A stretch of DNA of 12,072 bases from Chitinophaga pinensis (GCA_945875195.1 CAMCJW010000060.1:1-12072), one strand, 5' to 3'. Positions 1-7,079 are shown, counted from the stretch's first letter. Made by a program: numbers and translations. The notes: generated by a model not told the origin, from the letters alone.

Positions 1-22
1 TACCAAGTTTGATTAATGGAAT
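1..22. other. Short tail after the last stop codon
   Basis: These bases follow the stop of the small GNAT-like gene. No ATG on the minus strand, stem-loop or terminator-like T-run can be recognised, so it is open whether the operon ends here or goes on. Confidence 0.5.
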
Positions 23-448
23 TTACTTATTGGTATAAACCAAACCTATTGAATCTATTCCTTTAAAAAAACTACTCATTTTAATTAAACCTAACATTAT
101 TTCTCTGAAATTATATTCATTCTCTGATGGAGTAAACGATTTATTTAAGAGCAAATGAGCCAAATTCATCGTATTTTCAGTTTTGACCCAAATTACTATT
201 CCTAATAAAATTGAATCACCTTGCTTGGAATGTACAAATAAGGTTTGATGTGAATCGGAATTTCCAACCAAACGGAAAGTTAACCCAGATTCATGATTGA
301 TTAGTTCAGGTTTCCCAAATTTAATGATTGATTGTAAAATTCTTTTTTTATATGTTTTTTGATCGGGATGAAAAAAGAATAAGTTCTGAATTTCCTCTTC
401 AAAAGAGTCATTCATGTATTGGGTAAAATGAACTTTGCTACTTACCAT
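23..448 (-). CDS. Hypothetical protein, weakly GNAT-like
   Basis: A 141-residue protein if started at the ATG at 448, which shares one base with the TGA of the hydrolase gene upstream (TGATG). An ATG at 496 would give 157 residues, but it would overlap the hydrolase by 49 bases. The downstream start fits the tight one- to four-base overlaps seen across this operon, and a GAAGAA run lies about 12 bases upstream. I do not recognise the family with certainty. The N-terminus (SSKVHFTQYMNDSFEEE, then LFFFHPDQKTY) and the mixed alternation of strands and helices ending IDSIGLVYTNK recall small GNAT-like proteins, but no acyl-CoA loop is evident. It may be an accessory acyltransferase or a carrier-protein-binding protein of the same pathway. 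The function is not claimed. Confidence 0.7.
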   Translation of the reverse strand: MVSSKVHFTQYMNDSFEEEIQNLFFFHPDQKTYKKRILQSIIKFGKPELINHESGLTFRLVGNSDSHQTLFVHSKQGDSILLGIVIWVKTENTMNLAHLLLNKSFTPSENEYNFREIMLGLIKMSSFFKGIDSIGLVYTNK

Positions 449-1047
449 CACCAAATTATTTCTTCCCCTAAACACATTGAACCATGACCCGGACAAACTA
501 TTGTATCTGATTTTATTAAAGATTTTATTCTTTGCAAGCTAAGTAAATTTTGTTGTTTGTCTCCGCTCTTCAACTTCGTTACTACAGGAATTTCAGGAAT
601 AAAAGAATCCCCTGTAAACAAATAATTTCCAACTTGAAAACTCATACTTCCTGCATTGTGGCCGGGCGTATAAATACACCTTAAATCAAAGTTTTTTCCA
701 ATTGAAATCAAATCATTATCCTTTATTTTTTCAACCTGTTTGCCATTAAAAACTATTGGATTTTCATGGTAAAAAGATAAATTGAGTTTTTCGGAGTAAA
801 GCCCCTCAATTGCGTATTCACTTGCAAAAATCTTACAATTATTATTTGCATGGTACAAATCATTGATCCCATGAATGTGATCATAATGAGAATGGGTAAT
901 GAATACTCCCTTAACTCTTTCAAAACTAGCAACTGACTTAAGCGCAGGTTCCCCATTTCCAATATCCACAAACCAAACATCGTTATCTATAGTTATTTTA
1001 TAGATATTTGATGTATAAATTTCAGTTGAAATTTGCGCTACAATCAA
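448..1047 (-). CDS. Metallo-beta-lactamase-fold hydrolase (glyoxalase II-like), TTG start
   Basis: A 199-residue metallo-beta-lactamase-fold protein with a complete binuclear metal site: THSHYDH (51-57; H52, H54, D56, H57), His130 in TPGH, Asp147 in FTGD, and His188 in CPGHGS. This is the glyoxalase II type of ligand set, typical of enzymes that hydrolyse thioesters. In an acyl-carrier block, it may act as a thioesterase that releases a finished chain or clears misloaded carriers (inference). No ATG is available near the N-terminus. The likely start is TTG at 1047, overlapping the ACP stop by four bases, because the sequence resembles the family from about residue 8 on. The stop TGA shares one base with the ATG at 448 of the next gene. 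It has no signal peptide, so it should be cytoplasmic. Confidence 0.88.
   Translation of the reverse strand: MIVAQISTEIYTSNIYKITIDNDVWFVDIGNGEPALKSVASFERVKGVFITHSHYDHIHGINDLYHANNNCKIFASEYAIEGLYSEKLNLSFYHENPIVFNGKQVEKIKDNDLISIGKNFDLRCIYTPGHNAGSMSFQVGNYLFTGDSFIPEIPVVTKLKSGDKQQNLLSLQRIKSLIKSDTIVCPGHGSMCLGEEIIW
1044..1047 (-). promoter_or_regulatory. TTGA stop/start overlap coupling ACP 2 and the hydrolase
   Basis: The TGA of the ACP gene and the TTG start of the hydrolase gene share bases. This decides the start of the hydrolase, which has no ATG near its N-terminus, and suggests translation by re-initiation. It is analogous to the common ATGA overlap. Confidence 0.65.
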
Positions 1048-1262
1048 TCTAAAAATGCCAAAATATCACCTACAGTAACAAATGCCCTAATTTGCTCTCC
1101 ACTCAATTTTTTATTGAAATTTTCATCACATAAAACTATCAGAGATAACTTTGCCATAGAGTCATATTCAGCCACAGATAATAATTCTGTTTCAGGATTT
1201 AAAGAACCACTTTCAATGTCAAGGGTTTCTTCAATTAATGCAATTTTTTCTTCGTTTGTCAT
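1044..1262 (-). CDS. Acyl carrier protein 2
   Basis: A 72-residue carrier protein beginning MTNEEKIALIEETL. The phosphopantetheine site is Ser35 in AEYDSMAKLSLI, a D-S-M context as in many ACPs, and the C-terminal helix TVGDILAFLD is standard. It is quite different from ACP 1, with E-Y-D-S-M against I-L-D-S-F, which suggests that the two interact with separate enzymes. The stop codon TGA overlaps the presumed TTG start of the hydrolase gene in a four-base TTGA, an arrangement typical of coupled translation. A plus-strand frame covering the same bases is not coding. Its position after both SDR genes makes it a likely carrier for the reduced polyketide-type chain, though this is only inferred from gene order. 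Confidence 0.92.
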   Translation of the reverse strand: MTNEEKIALIEETLDIESGSLNPETELLSVAEYDSMAKLSLIVLCDENFNKKLSGEQIRAFVTVGDILAFLD

Positions 1263-1268
1263 AATTTT

Positions 1269-2012
1269 TTAACTTAAATAGCCGCCATCAGCTGGAATAG
1301 AACTTCCTGTTATAAAACAAGATTCTTTACCCAACAAAAATAATAATATATCTGTAATATTTTGAGTTGAACCCAAACCTAAATATTGTCTTTCTAAAAT
1401 TACATCATCCGCACTTGCTTTTGTTTCCATTAAATCCGAATAAGCCTCGGTATTCACCTGCCCGCAAACCAATGAATTTACCCTTACTTCTTTTTTAAAC
1501 AATTCCTTTGACATACATCTTACGGCTGCCTCTGTAGCTGCCTTTGAAGCAGCATAAGCTGTAACCCCCGGACCACCAGAATGGGCCGCGATTGATGAAA
1601 TTGTGATGATACTCAACCCAGGGTTGAACCCATTTTTTCTACAAACTAGGCGACACATTTCTATAAATGAAGCCACATTTGCATGTAAAATATTCATCAC
1701 ATGAGCTGGTTTCAACAAATTAAGAGGTCGTCTTGAGCGTAAACCTACACAATTAACAAAACCATCCAATTTAATATCCTGATTGATTTGAGATTGCCAT
1801 GCTTCCTCTAAAGAAAGTGGGTCAGAAAAATCTGCTCTGAATATTAAATGACCTTTATTGGCAAAACTTTCAGTTAGTTTATTAATTCCATCCTCCGAAG
1901 ATGCGTGTAAAATGAGTTTGGCGCCTAAATTATCAAGGTTTTCGGCAAGAGTAAATCCAATTCCTTTGCTTGCACCGGTAATCAATATGTATTTGTTTTC
2001 AAATTTCCCCAT
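1269..2012 (-). CDS. SDR-family 3-oxoacyl-ACP reductase-like enzyme (FabG-like)
   Basis: A 247-residue classical short-chain reductase. The cofactor loop TGASKGIG is at residues 12-19, NCVG replaces the usual NNAG (87-90), and the active site is Ser140 in ITISSIAAHSG with Tyr153 and Lys157 in AYAASKAAT. RVNSLVCG and the C-terminal FITGSSIPADGGYL complete the pattern. The expected role is NADPH-dependent reduction of a beta-ketoacyl group on an ACP to a beta-hydroxyacyl group, after the KAS III-like condensation. It directly follows a related SDR gene and precedes the second ACP gene by 6 bases. The sequences after the NAG position (LRSRRPL here, IGGVRPL in the neighbour) suggest an old tandem duplication. 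A sugar-modifying SDR is less likely, because those active in nucleotide-sugar pathways are usually of the extended type. Confidence 0.9.
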   Translation of the reverse strand: MGKFENKYILITGASKGIGFTLAENLDNLGAKLILHASSEDGINKLTESFANKGHLIFRADFSDPLSLEEAWQSQINQDIKLDGFVNCVGLRSRRPLNLLKPAHVMNILHANVASFIEMCRLVCRKNGFNPGLSIITISSIAAHSGGPGVTAYAASKAATEAAVRCMSKELFKKEVRVNSLVCGQVNTEAYSDLMETKASADDVILERQYLGLGSTQNITDILLFLLGKESCFITGSSIPADGGYLS

Positions 2013-2017
2013 TTAAA

Positions 2018-2746
2018 CTAAGATATAGTATATGCGCCATCTAACAACACATTAGTTCCACTAATAAACCTACTTTCATCAGACAATAAAAAACACACCA
2101 ATTTTGCTAAATCAGCAGTGCCAATTGTACCAAGGAGTTGTCTTGCATGATCGTCCTGAGCACTTAAAGCAATATTATCTTGAATAAAATCGTGCTTTAA
2201 ATCTGCTTCTACCCATCCTTTGCGAATTGAATTAACTCTAATTTTCCTTTCGGCCAATTCAGCTGCCATTCCTCTAATAGCAGCATCTAAAGCAGCTTTT
2301 GAGGCTGAATAAGCTATCTTAGATTTCAATCCTTTGATGCTACTAACAGAAGAAATAGCAACAATACTCCCTCCAATTTCAAGTCTTGTTTTTTTACTTA
2401 ATAACCTTGCAAACTCCAGAAAAGCATATAGGTTGGCATTCATCATTTCGCTTACAAAAGTTGTAGATGTTAATGCCAAAGGCCTCACTCCTCCAATGCC
2501 TGCTGAATAAACAAATCCATTTATTTTTTTTCCAGGTAAAAGAATGTTTTTTAGCTCTGATTCTATTAAATGGGTTTGATAAAAATCAAAAGAATAAAAA
2601 GAAAAACGATTACTCTTCATTTTAATGAATGAATCTGGTAATTGGTCCTTTCTATCAATCAAAATTACTTCATGATTCAATTGTACTAATTGTTCAACGA
2701 TACAATAACCAGTATCTCCCCCATCATTGATTATACAATACATCAT
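2018..2746 (-). CDS. SDR-family oxidoreductase with an atypical cofactor loop
   Basis: A 242-residue short-chain dehydrogenase/reductase of FabG size. The catalytic residues are all present: Ser133 in AISSVSS, Tyr146 and Lys150 in AYSASKAA, and an Asn in the MNANL helix (102-106). The family sequence RVNSI and the C-terminal SDESRFISGTNVLLDGAY are normal. The N-terminal dinucleotide loop is not: where TGxxxGxG is expected, INDGGDTGYCIVE (6-18) is found, lacking the TG start and the last Gly. It may bind NAD(P)H in a changed way, or have lost much activity. Two ATG codons stand in tandem at the start. It is followed after 5 bases by a second, canonical SDR, so the pair may reduce two different carbonyls, or one may regulate or scaffold the other. 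The likely substrate is a 3-oxoacyl chain on one of the flanking ACPs (inference). Confidence 0.88.
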   Translation of the reverse strand: MMYCIINDGGDTGYCIVEQLVQLNHEVILIDRKDQLPDSFIKMKSNRFSFYSFDFYQTHLIESELKNILLPGKKINGFVYSAGIGGVRPLALTSTTFVSEMMNANLYAFLEFARLLSKKTRLEIGGSIVAISSVSSIKGLKSKIAYSASKAALDAAIRGMAAELAERKIRVNSIRKGWVEADLKHDFIQDNIALSAQDDHARQLLGTIGTADLAKLVCFLLSDESRFISGTNVLLDGAYTIS

Positions 2747-2747
2747 T

Positions 2748-2975
2748 CTATGCTTTCAATCTCTCTACCAATGCTAAAATAGCGTCTACAGAATTAAAAT
2801 TCTCTGGTTTTAATTCTGTTATGCGAATGCTAATATCAAATTCATCATTCAAATCTGAAATAATACTAACAATATCAAAAGAATCTAATATACCACCGTC
2901 TATTAGAGACTGCTCAATACCAAAATCAACGTCAGGTCGTATTTGACCAACTATTTCTAAAATTTTATCTTTCAT
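2748..2975 (-). CDS. Acyl carrier protein 1 (DltC-like)
   Basis: A 75-residue carrier protein. The phosphopantetheine attachment site is Ser32 in GGILDSFDIVSII, and the four-helix pattern and acidic composition fit the ACP family. The D-G-G-I-L-D-S-F run and the later ISIRITELKPENF resemble DltC-type carriers more than FabC-type ACP. It is therefore the best candidate partner for the DltA-like adenylating enzyme two genes upstream. The SDR gene starts 2 bases after its stop. There is no phosphopantetheinyl transferase in the window, so activation must rely on one encoded elsewhere. A second, dissimilar ACP at 1262-1044 suggests that each carrier serves a different step or partner. Confidence 0.93.
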   Translation of the reverse strand: MKDKILEIVGQIRPDVDFGIEQSLIDGGILDSFDIVSIISDLNDEFDISIRITELKPENFNSVDAILALVERLKA

Positions 2976-2987
2976 TTCTATTAAATT

Positions 2988-3803
2988 TTACAATTTTAAC
3001 ATAGATACCGTGGATTTACCAGTGTGTTTGAACCCAAATTTTTTATACAAATTCACTGCTGGCAAATTATTGTCAATTACCCATAATTGATATCTTGTAT
3101 CCTCCGTTTGTTTGTTATGCTCAATATAAGTTGCAACTAATGAATTGGCAATACCTTTTCCTCTATATTTACTGTCAATTGCAATATGTCCAAGCCAACA
3201 AATACTATTTATCCATTCAAACTGCAAAGCACCACAAAATTCATTTTCAAAATAAGCACACAAAATATTGCTATTTTTTACAAACGCGTCAATTTCCTCA
3301 AATGATTTTAAATCGCCCGTATACCTGTCTAAATCATTCTCAAATAGATTTGTTGTAAGCCTTGATTCAAATTCATTGTCCGCAATTTTAATAACCAAAC
3401 TACTGTTAATATTTTCAACAACACTTTTTTGTTGGTAGGTTAAAGCAAAATTCATTCTGGTTAAATGTTCTGCAAACCCATTTCTACACCAAAATTCTTT
3501 AATTGTTGCTGGTTGATCTCCTTTAAACACAATCTCCATCATAAGAGGCTTATCAGCATTTACAATAAATGGCTCCTCTAAATTATTGATATGGTAATAA
3601 ACCTTAAAAGAAATATTCTTGTCTACTAATAAAATTAAATTATCGTTTCCAATTATGGCATATAGATTTTTGCTAAGTATTAAGCTCTCTAATTGATTAA
3701 CCAATAAATAGTTATTCGTGAAGCACTTTTTTCTGCTAAAATCTGATATTAATTGATTGACCACCTCTAAATTATCAATCAATTGTGGGGCATTTATTTC
3801 CAT
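2988..3803 (-). CDS. GNAT-family N-acyltransferase with an extra N-terminal region
   Basis: A 271-residue protein whose C-terminal half (about 135-271) is a GNAT acyltransferase: the beta4 strand LGHIAID (204-210), the pyrophosphate loop YRGKGIANSL (213-222), and the late helix WVIDNNLPAVNLYKKFGF (241-258). The N-terminal 130 residues have no clear motif. They could be a degenerate second GNAT domain, as in tandem GNAT proteins, or a region that docks the carrier protein. GNAT enzymes usually take acyl groups from CoA, but some take them from carrier proteins. Sited between the adenylating enzyme (one-base overlap) and an ACP (12-base gap), this one probably moves the ACP-bound group onto an amino acceptor, either the sugar 4-amine or the alpha-amine of the loaded amino acid. 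The acceptor cannot be read from sequence. Confidence 0.85.
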   Translation of the reverse strand: MEINAPQLIDNLEVVNQLISDFSRKKCFTNNYLLVNQLESLILSKNLYAIIGNDNLILLVDKNISFKVYYHINNLEEPFIVNADKPLMMEIVFKGDQPATIKEFWCRNGFAEHLTRMNFALTYQQKSVVENINSSLVIKIADNEFESRLTTNLFENDLDRYTGDLKSFEEIDAFVKNSNILCAYFENEFCGALQFEWINSICWLGHIAIDSKYRGKGIANSLVATYIEHNKQTEDTRYQLWVIDNNLPAVNLYKKFGFKHTGKSTVSMLKL

Positions 3804-5332
3804 TAACTTATTTCATTAGTATGGTACCAAGACTTTATTAGTGTTCTATCAATTTTGCCGTTTAAGTTAAAGGGCATTTCTTGAAGTTTAATCAAAATAT
3901 TTGGCAACATAAATTTTGATATTCTATCTTTTAATTCAGATAAGATATATTTATTGTCTGCATTCTGACCTTGGTAAACCAATACAATTTTCTGCTTATC
4001 GTGGTCGTAAAAACAAATACTTGCTTCCACCTTATCTTGTGAATTTACCAAAATTTCAATTTCACCCAGTTCAACACGCTGTCCCATGTGTTTCACCTGA
4101 TTGTCTTTTCGCGACAAAAACATGATTTCACCCAAAGAATTGTACTGCGCTAAATCACCCGTTCTATAAATGATTTCTGGATAATGCGGGTTCAATGGGT
4201 TCTGACAAAATGCTTGTGAGGTTTTTTCTTCATTATTGTAATAACCCAAAGCCAAACAACAACCTCTCACACACAACTCTCCTTTTTCATCTCCAACAAC
4301 TAACTCATTTTGTTCATTCAGCAAAAGAATTTCAGCGTTTTTAAATGGAATACCAATTGGCAAAACTTCATCATCAGCAAATGCTTTTTCAATTATATAA
4401 TAGGTACAAACTGAAGTGATTTCAGTTGGCCCATACAAATTAACAAAACGAGTTTGAGGCAGAGTTCTTCTCCAATAATTTAAAACTTTATTGTGCATTA
4501 CTTCACCAGAGAACATAACTTGTTTTAAGGATTGAGGTTTTTTATCTGCGAAAGCATTTGCATTAGCCAACAAGGCAATTGCTGCTGCCGACCACATGAT
4601 GGTATTGATTTGTTTTTCATTCATAAAATCAATCAATTGACCCATCATCATAAAATACGATTTAGGAATAACATACATAGTAGCACCACAACTCAAAGCA
4701 CTATAAATATCTTTGATTGATGCATCGAAATAAAATGGATTTTGGTTGCCAAAAACATCATTTTCATGGTATCCAAAAGTATTTACCAAATTATCTGTCA
4801 TATCAACTACAGATTGATGACAGGTAATCACACCTTTTGGGATACCTGTAGAACCAGATGTGAAAGTAGCGTACAAAGGGTCTCTATCAATAATTTTTCT
4901 TTTTATTTGGTTCAATACCAATAAATCAACTGGCAAATTTTTGATTTCTTCATAAATATAAGTAGGCAAATTGGGAGCTACACTTTGTGCAAAAGCCAAA
5001 TCCTGCTGTAAAACTACGGTTGCTACTGGATTTAAGGTTTCTAAAATTAATTCAATGCGCTTTTTGGGCATTTGAATATCTATGGGAACATAAAAATTAC
5101 CGCTATATGCTACTCCCATAAATAAAACTAAACTCTCAATATTTCTATCTACATAAACAACTATAGGATTTCGAAGAATTCCATTAAGATTTTTGTTTAA
5201 TGTATAACCTATACTTCTTGATTCATTTAATAAATCAGTATAAGAAATTCCTTTAGTATCATTTGCAAACGCTAATTTATTAGGAACGCGTTGTGCTGAG
5301 TTTTCTAAATAATCTAAAATATTGTATTGCAT
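3803..5332 (-). CDS. Amino-acid adenylating enzyme, DltA-like (ANL superfamily)
   Basis: A 509-residue stand-alone adenylation enzyme that should activate a carboxylic acid as its adenylate and load it on the phosphopantetheine arm of a carrier protein. The core motifs appear in order: FTSGSTGIPKG (157-167, phosphate loop), PFYFDASIKDIYSAL (199-213), NLYGPTE (298-304), YRTGD (389-393), GEIMFLSRKDNQVKHMGQRVEL hinge region, and the catalytic Lys493 in NLNGKIDR. Length and motif style match DltA, the D-alanine:carrier ligase. Asp203 of the FDAS motif is at the position that binds the alpha-amino group in amino-acid adenylating enzymes, which favours an amino acid over a fatty acid. The likely carrier is one of the two ACPs downstream. 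The gene has one base in common with the GNAT gene that follows. No DltB or DltD homologue is present, so this is not a teichoic-acid D-alanylation operon. Confidence 0.9.
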   Translation of the reverse strand: MQYNILDYLENSAQRVPNKLAFANDTKGISYTDLLNESRSIGYTLNKNLNGILRNPIVVYVDRNIESLVLFMGVAYSGNFYVPIDIQMPKKRIELILETLNPVATVVLQQDLAFAQSVAPNLPTYIYEEIKNLPVDLLVLNQIKRKIIDRDPLYATFTSGSTGIPKGVITCHQSVVDMTDNLVNTFGYHENDVFGNQNPFYFDASIKDIYSALSCGATMYVIPKSYFMMMGQLIDFMNEKQINTIMWSAAAIALLANANAFADKKPQSLKQVMFSGEVMHNKVLNYWRRTLPQTRFVNLYGPTEITSVCTYYIIEKAFADDEVLPIGIPFKNAEILLLNEQNELVVGDEKGELCVRGCCLALGYYNNEEKTSQAFCQNPLNPHYPEIIYRTGDLAQYNSLGEIMFLSRKDNQVKHMGQRVELGEIEILVNSQDKVEASICFYDHDKQKIVLVYQGQNADNKYILSELKDRISKFMLPNILIKLQEMPFNLNGKIDRTLIKSWYHTNEIS

Positions 5333-5334
5333 TT

Positions 5335-6429
5335 TTATAATTCTTTGGCCGATTGAATAATACCCTCTTCAAAAATGCTATCATCTTCTTCAATAGGGAA
5401 AATATCAGCGATATTTAATTTAACAGAAAAAGCACCCCAAGATAAACCAACACCAAAACCACAAACTAAAGTGTTTATTTGCCCAGATTCCTCATGTCCG
5501 AATCTATCGCACAAGGTTAGCGCTGCAGAAGCCCCTGAAGTGTTTCCAAATCTGTTTAAAGTTAAAGGCATTTTTTCAGCAGGCAGCTTTAGCTTTCTTG
5601 CAATCTGTTGAAGAATTAATCCATTTGCCTGATGAAAAGCAAAGCAATCATAATCCTCAACAGTAGTATTTGTTAAAGTCCAGAAATCTTTAATGAGCTT
5701 AGGAACATCTGATATGGTAAAGGTAAAAACAGAAGTTCCTTGCATCACAGAATGATGAAGGGTTCTTTCTACCCCATCCTGGTATATTTCTGGTTCATGG
5801 CTAGCATTTAAATTGCGATAACCTCCTCCAGGAACAATTAAGTACCTATACCCACTTCCATCCGACCTTAAAATAGATTGAATTGGAGGGGCATTTTCAT
5901 CCTTTTCCAATAAAATTGCCACACTACATTCACCTATTAGCATCAGAGACGCTTTGTCTTTGGGGTAAGTAGTTTTACCTGCTGTATCGCCTAAAATTAA
6001 AATTGCTTTATTGATGTCTGAATTTTGCATCATAGATGCCAAAGTTTGAACTCCATAAACAAAGGAAGAACATCCCAGGTTTATATCAAACACTGCACAT
6101 TCAATAGATAAACCTAATCTTTTGTGAACAATGGAGGAGGAACCAGGTCTTCTGTAATCAGCACTTGTTGTCCCAAAAACCAAAGCACCAATTTCCGACT
6201 TTTCAATGCCTTTTTTATTCAACAATAATTCAGCAGCAGTATATCCCATATCGGAAGCTGTTTGAAATTCAGAAGTTCGACGGGTTTCTGTAATGCCTGT
6301 CATTTGCATAAACTTACTTACCTCTTCATCTCCAAAAAGAGATTTATAAGATTCTGTTTTGATGACCTGTTTAGGAACCACCGTTTGAATACCACTGATG
6401 CGAATATTCGTAAAATTAAATTTAGGCAT
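5335..6429 (-). CDS. 3-oxoacyl-ACP synthase III-like (FabH/KAS III family) enzyme
   Basis: A 364-residue thiolase-fold enzyme of the KAS III family, somewhat longer than typical FabH (about 320-330 residues) owing to an acidic C-terminal tail after residue 340. The catalytic triad is intact: Cys120 in DINLGCSSF, His266 in FHQANGL and Asn296 in RFGNTSGASA. It should therefore form an acyl-enzyme and either condense it with malonyl-ACP or, as in some KAS III relatives, pass it to another nucleophile. The usual FabH segment WIVTRTGI, whose Trp and Arg help hold CoA, reads KFMQMTGI here, and the Arg151 region reads KDKAS, so CoA binding is probably altered. It opens the acyl block just after pglD, with the adenylating enzyme 2 bases downstream. 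A role in housekeeping fatty-acid synthesis is unlikely given its position in a polysaccharide operon. Confidence 0.9.
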   Translation of the reverse strand: MPKFNFTNIRISGIQTVVPKQVIKTESYKSLFGDEEVSKFMQMTGITETRRTSEFQTASDMGYTAAELLLNKKGIEKSEIGALVFGTTSADYRRPGSSSIVHKRLGLSIECAVFDINLGCSSFVYGVQTLASMMQNSDINKAILILGDTAGKTTYPKDKASLMLIGECSVAILLEKDENAPPIQSILRSDGSGYRYLIVPGGGYRNLNASHEPEIYQDGVERTLHHSVMQGTSVFTFTISDVPKLIKDFWTLTNTTVEDYDCFAFHQANGLILQQIARKLKLPAEKMPLTLNRFGNTSGASAALTLCDRFGHEESGQINTLVCGFGVGLSWGAFSVKLNIADIFPIEEDDSIFEEGIIQSAKEL

Positions 6430-6434
6430 ATGAA

Positions 6435-7079
6435 TTATATATCAAATTTCTTGGCTGGATTTCCAGCGTATAAAAAACCATCTTTTGTATTGCGCATTAG
6501 ATAAGAACCTGCGCTAATTCGGGTATTATTTCCAACAATCAAATTTTGTAAGATAACTGAACCTATTCCAAATAAATTTAAATCTCCAATTTTTGTACCG
6601 CCAGAAATTCTACTGAGCGGCATAAAAACATTGTATGAACCAACTGTAACATCATGAGCTAATGAAGAAATACTGTTCATTTGATTAAAATCTCCAAGCC
6701 TAACATCACAAGAAAATGAACAAGCTCTAACTATCACATTCCCTTTTCCCATTATTAATGATTTCTCATCAGCAACAAATACATCTGGGTGAATGATGTT
6801 AGGGAATTGTATGAGTGGATTATTTATTTTGTCAACAATTAATTTCAAAATTCGTGGGACACCAATTGCGAAAACGATTGAAACTTCTTCTTGGAGATTG
6901 TTCAAGTAATCAATGCCACCCAGAATTTCTCCAAAGTGAGAAACTTTAGTTCCCAATTCCAAGCCATCGTCAATAAAACCTATCAAATCCCAAGTTGGTT
7001 TTTTCTCATTTATCTTGTTTAAAATACAAGCAACTTCTTTTCCAAAACCACCTGCTCCGTAAATTGCAATTTTATCCAT
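6435..7079 (-). CDS. PglD-like UDP-4-amino-sugar N-acyltransferase
   Basis: A 214-residue two-domain acyltransferase. Residues 1-75 form a small Rossmann-like domain (IYGAGGFGKE at 6-15, GFIDDG at 34-39, AIGVPRIL at 71-78) that in PglD binds the UDP-sugar. From about residue 95 on, hexapeptide repeats form a left-handed beta-helix. The likely general base is His142 in SSLAHDVTVGSYN, at the place of the catalytic His in PglD. The C-terminus GNPAKKFDI is standard for the family. PglD itself acetylates the 4-amino group with acetyl-CoA. Here the gene sits between the phosphoglycosyl transferase (one-base overlap) and the acyl-building block (5-base gap to the KAS III-like gene), so it may use a longer or modified acyl donor, possibly ACP-bound. 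That is inference; simple acetylation remains possible. Confidence 0.92.
   Translation of the reverse strand: MDKIAIYGAGGFGKEVACILNKINEKKPTWDLIGFIDDGLELGTKVSHFGEILGGIDYLNNLQEEVSIVFAIGVPRILKLIVDKINNPLIQFPNIIHPDVFVADEKSLIMGKGNVIVRACSFSCDVRLGDFNQMNSISSLAHDVTVGSYNVFMPLSRISGGTKIGDLNLFGIGSVILQNLIVGNNTRISAGSYLMRNTKDGFLYAGNPAKKFDI

Noticed and set aside
448..496. The upstream ATG at 496 as start of the last gene
   Set aside because: It would overlap the hydrolase by 49 bases, whereas the ATG at 448 gives a one-base overlap like those elsewhere in the operon.
753..980. Open minus-strand frame inside the hydrolase gene
   Set aside because: The other frame encodes the complete metal-binding motifs of a known fold.
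1033..1272. Open frame on the plus strand over ACP 2
   Set aside because: It is the antisense shadow of a gene with a clear phosphopantetheine site and has no recognisable protein features.
2748..5332. A dlt (teichoic acid D-alanylation) operon
   Set aside because: The ligase and ACP 1 resemble DltA and DltC, but no DltB or DltD is present, and the AT-rich, Shine-Dalgarno-poor, Bacteroidota-like context argues against teichoic acids.
6427..6432. CATATG palindrome at the start of the KAS III-like gene
   Set aside because: It is a chance six-base palindrome formed by the start codon; there is no repeat or partner site.
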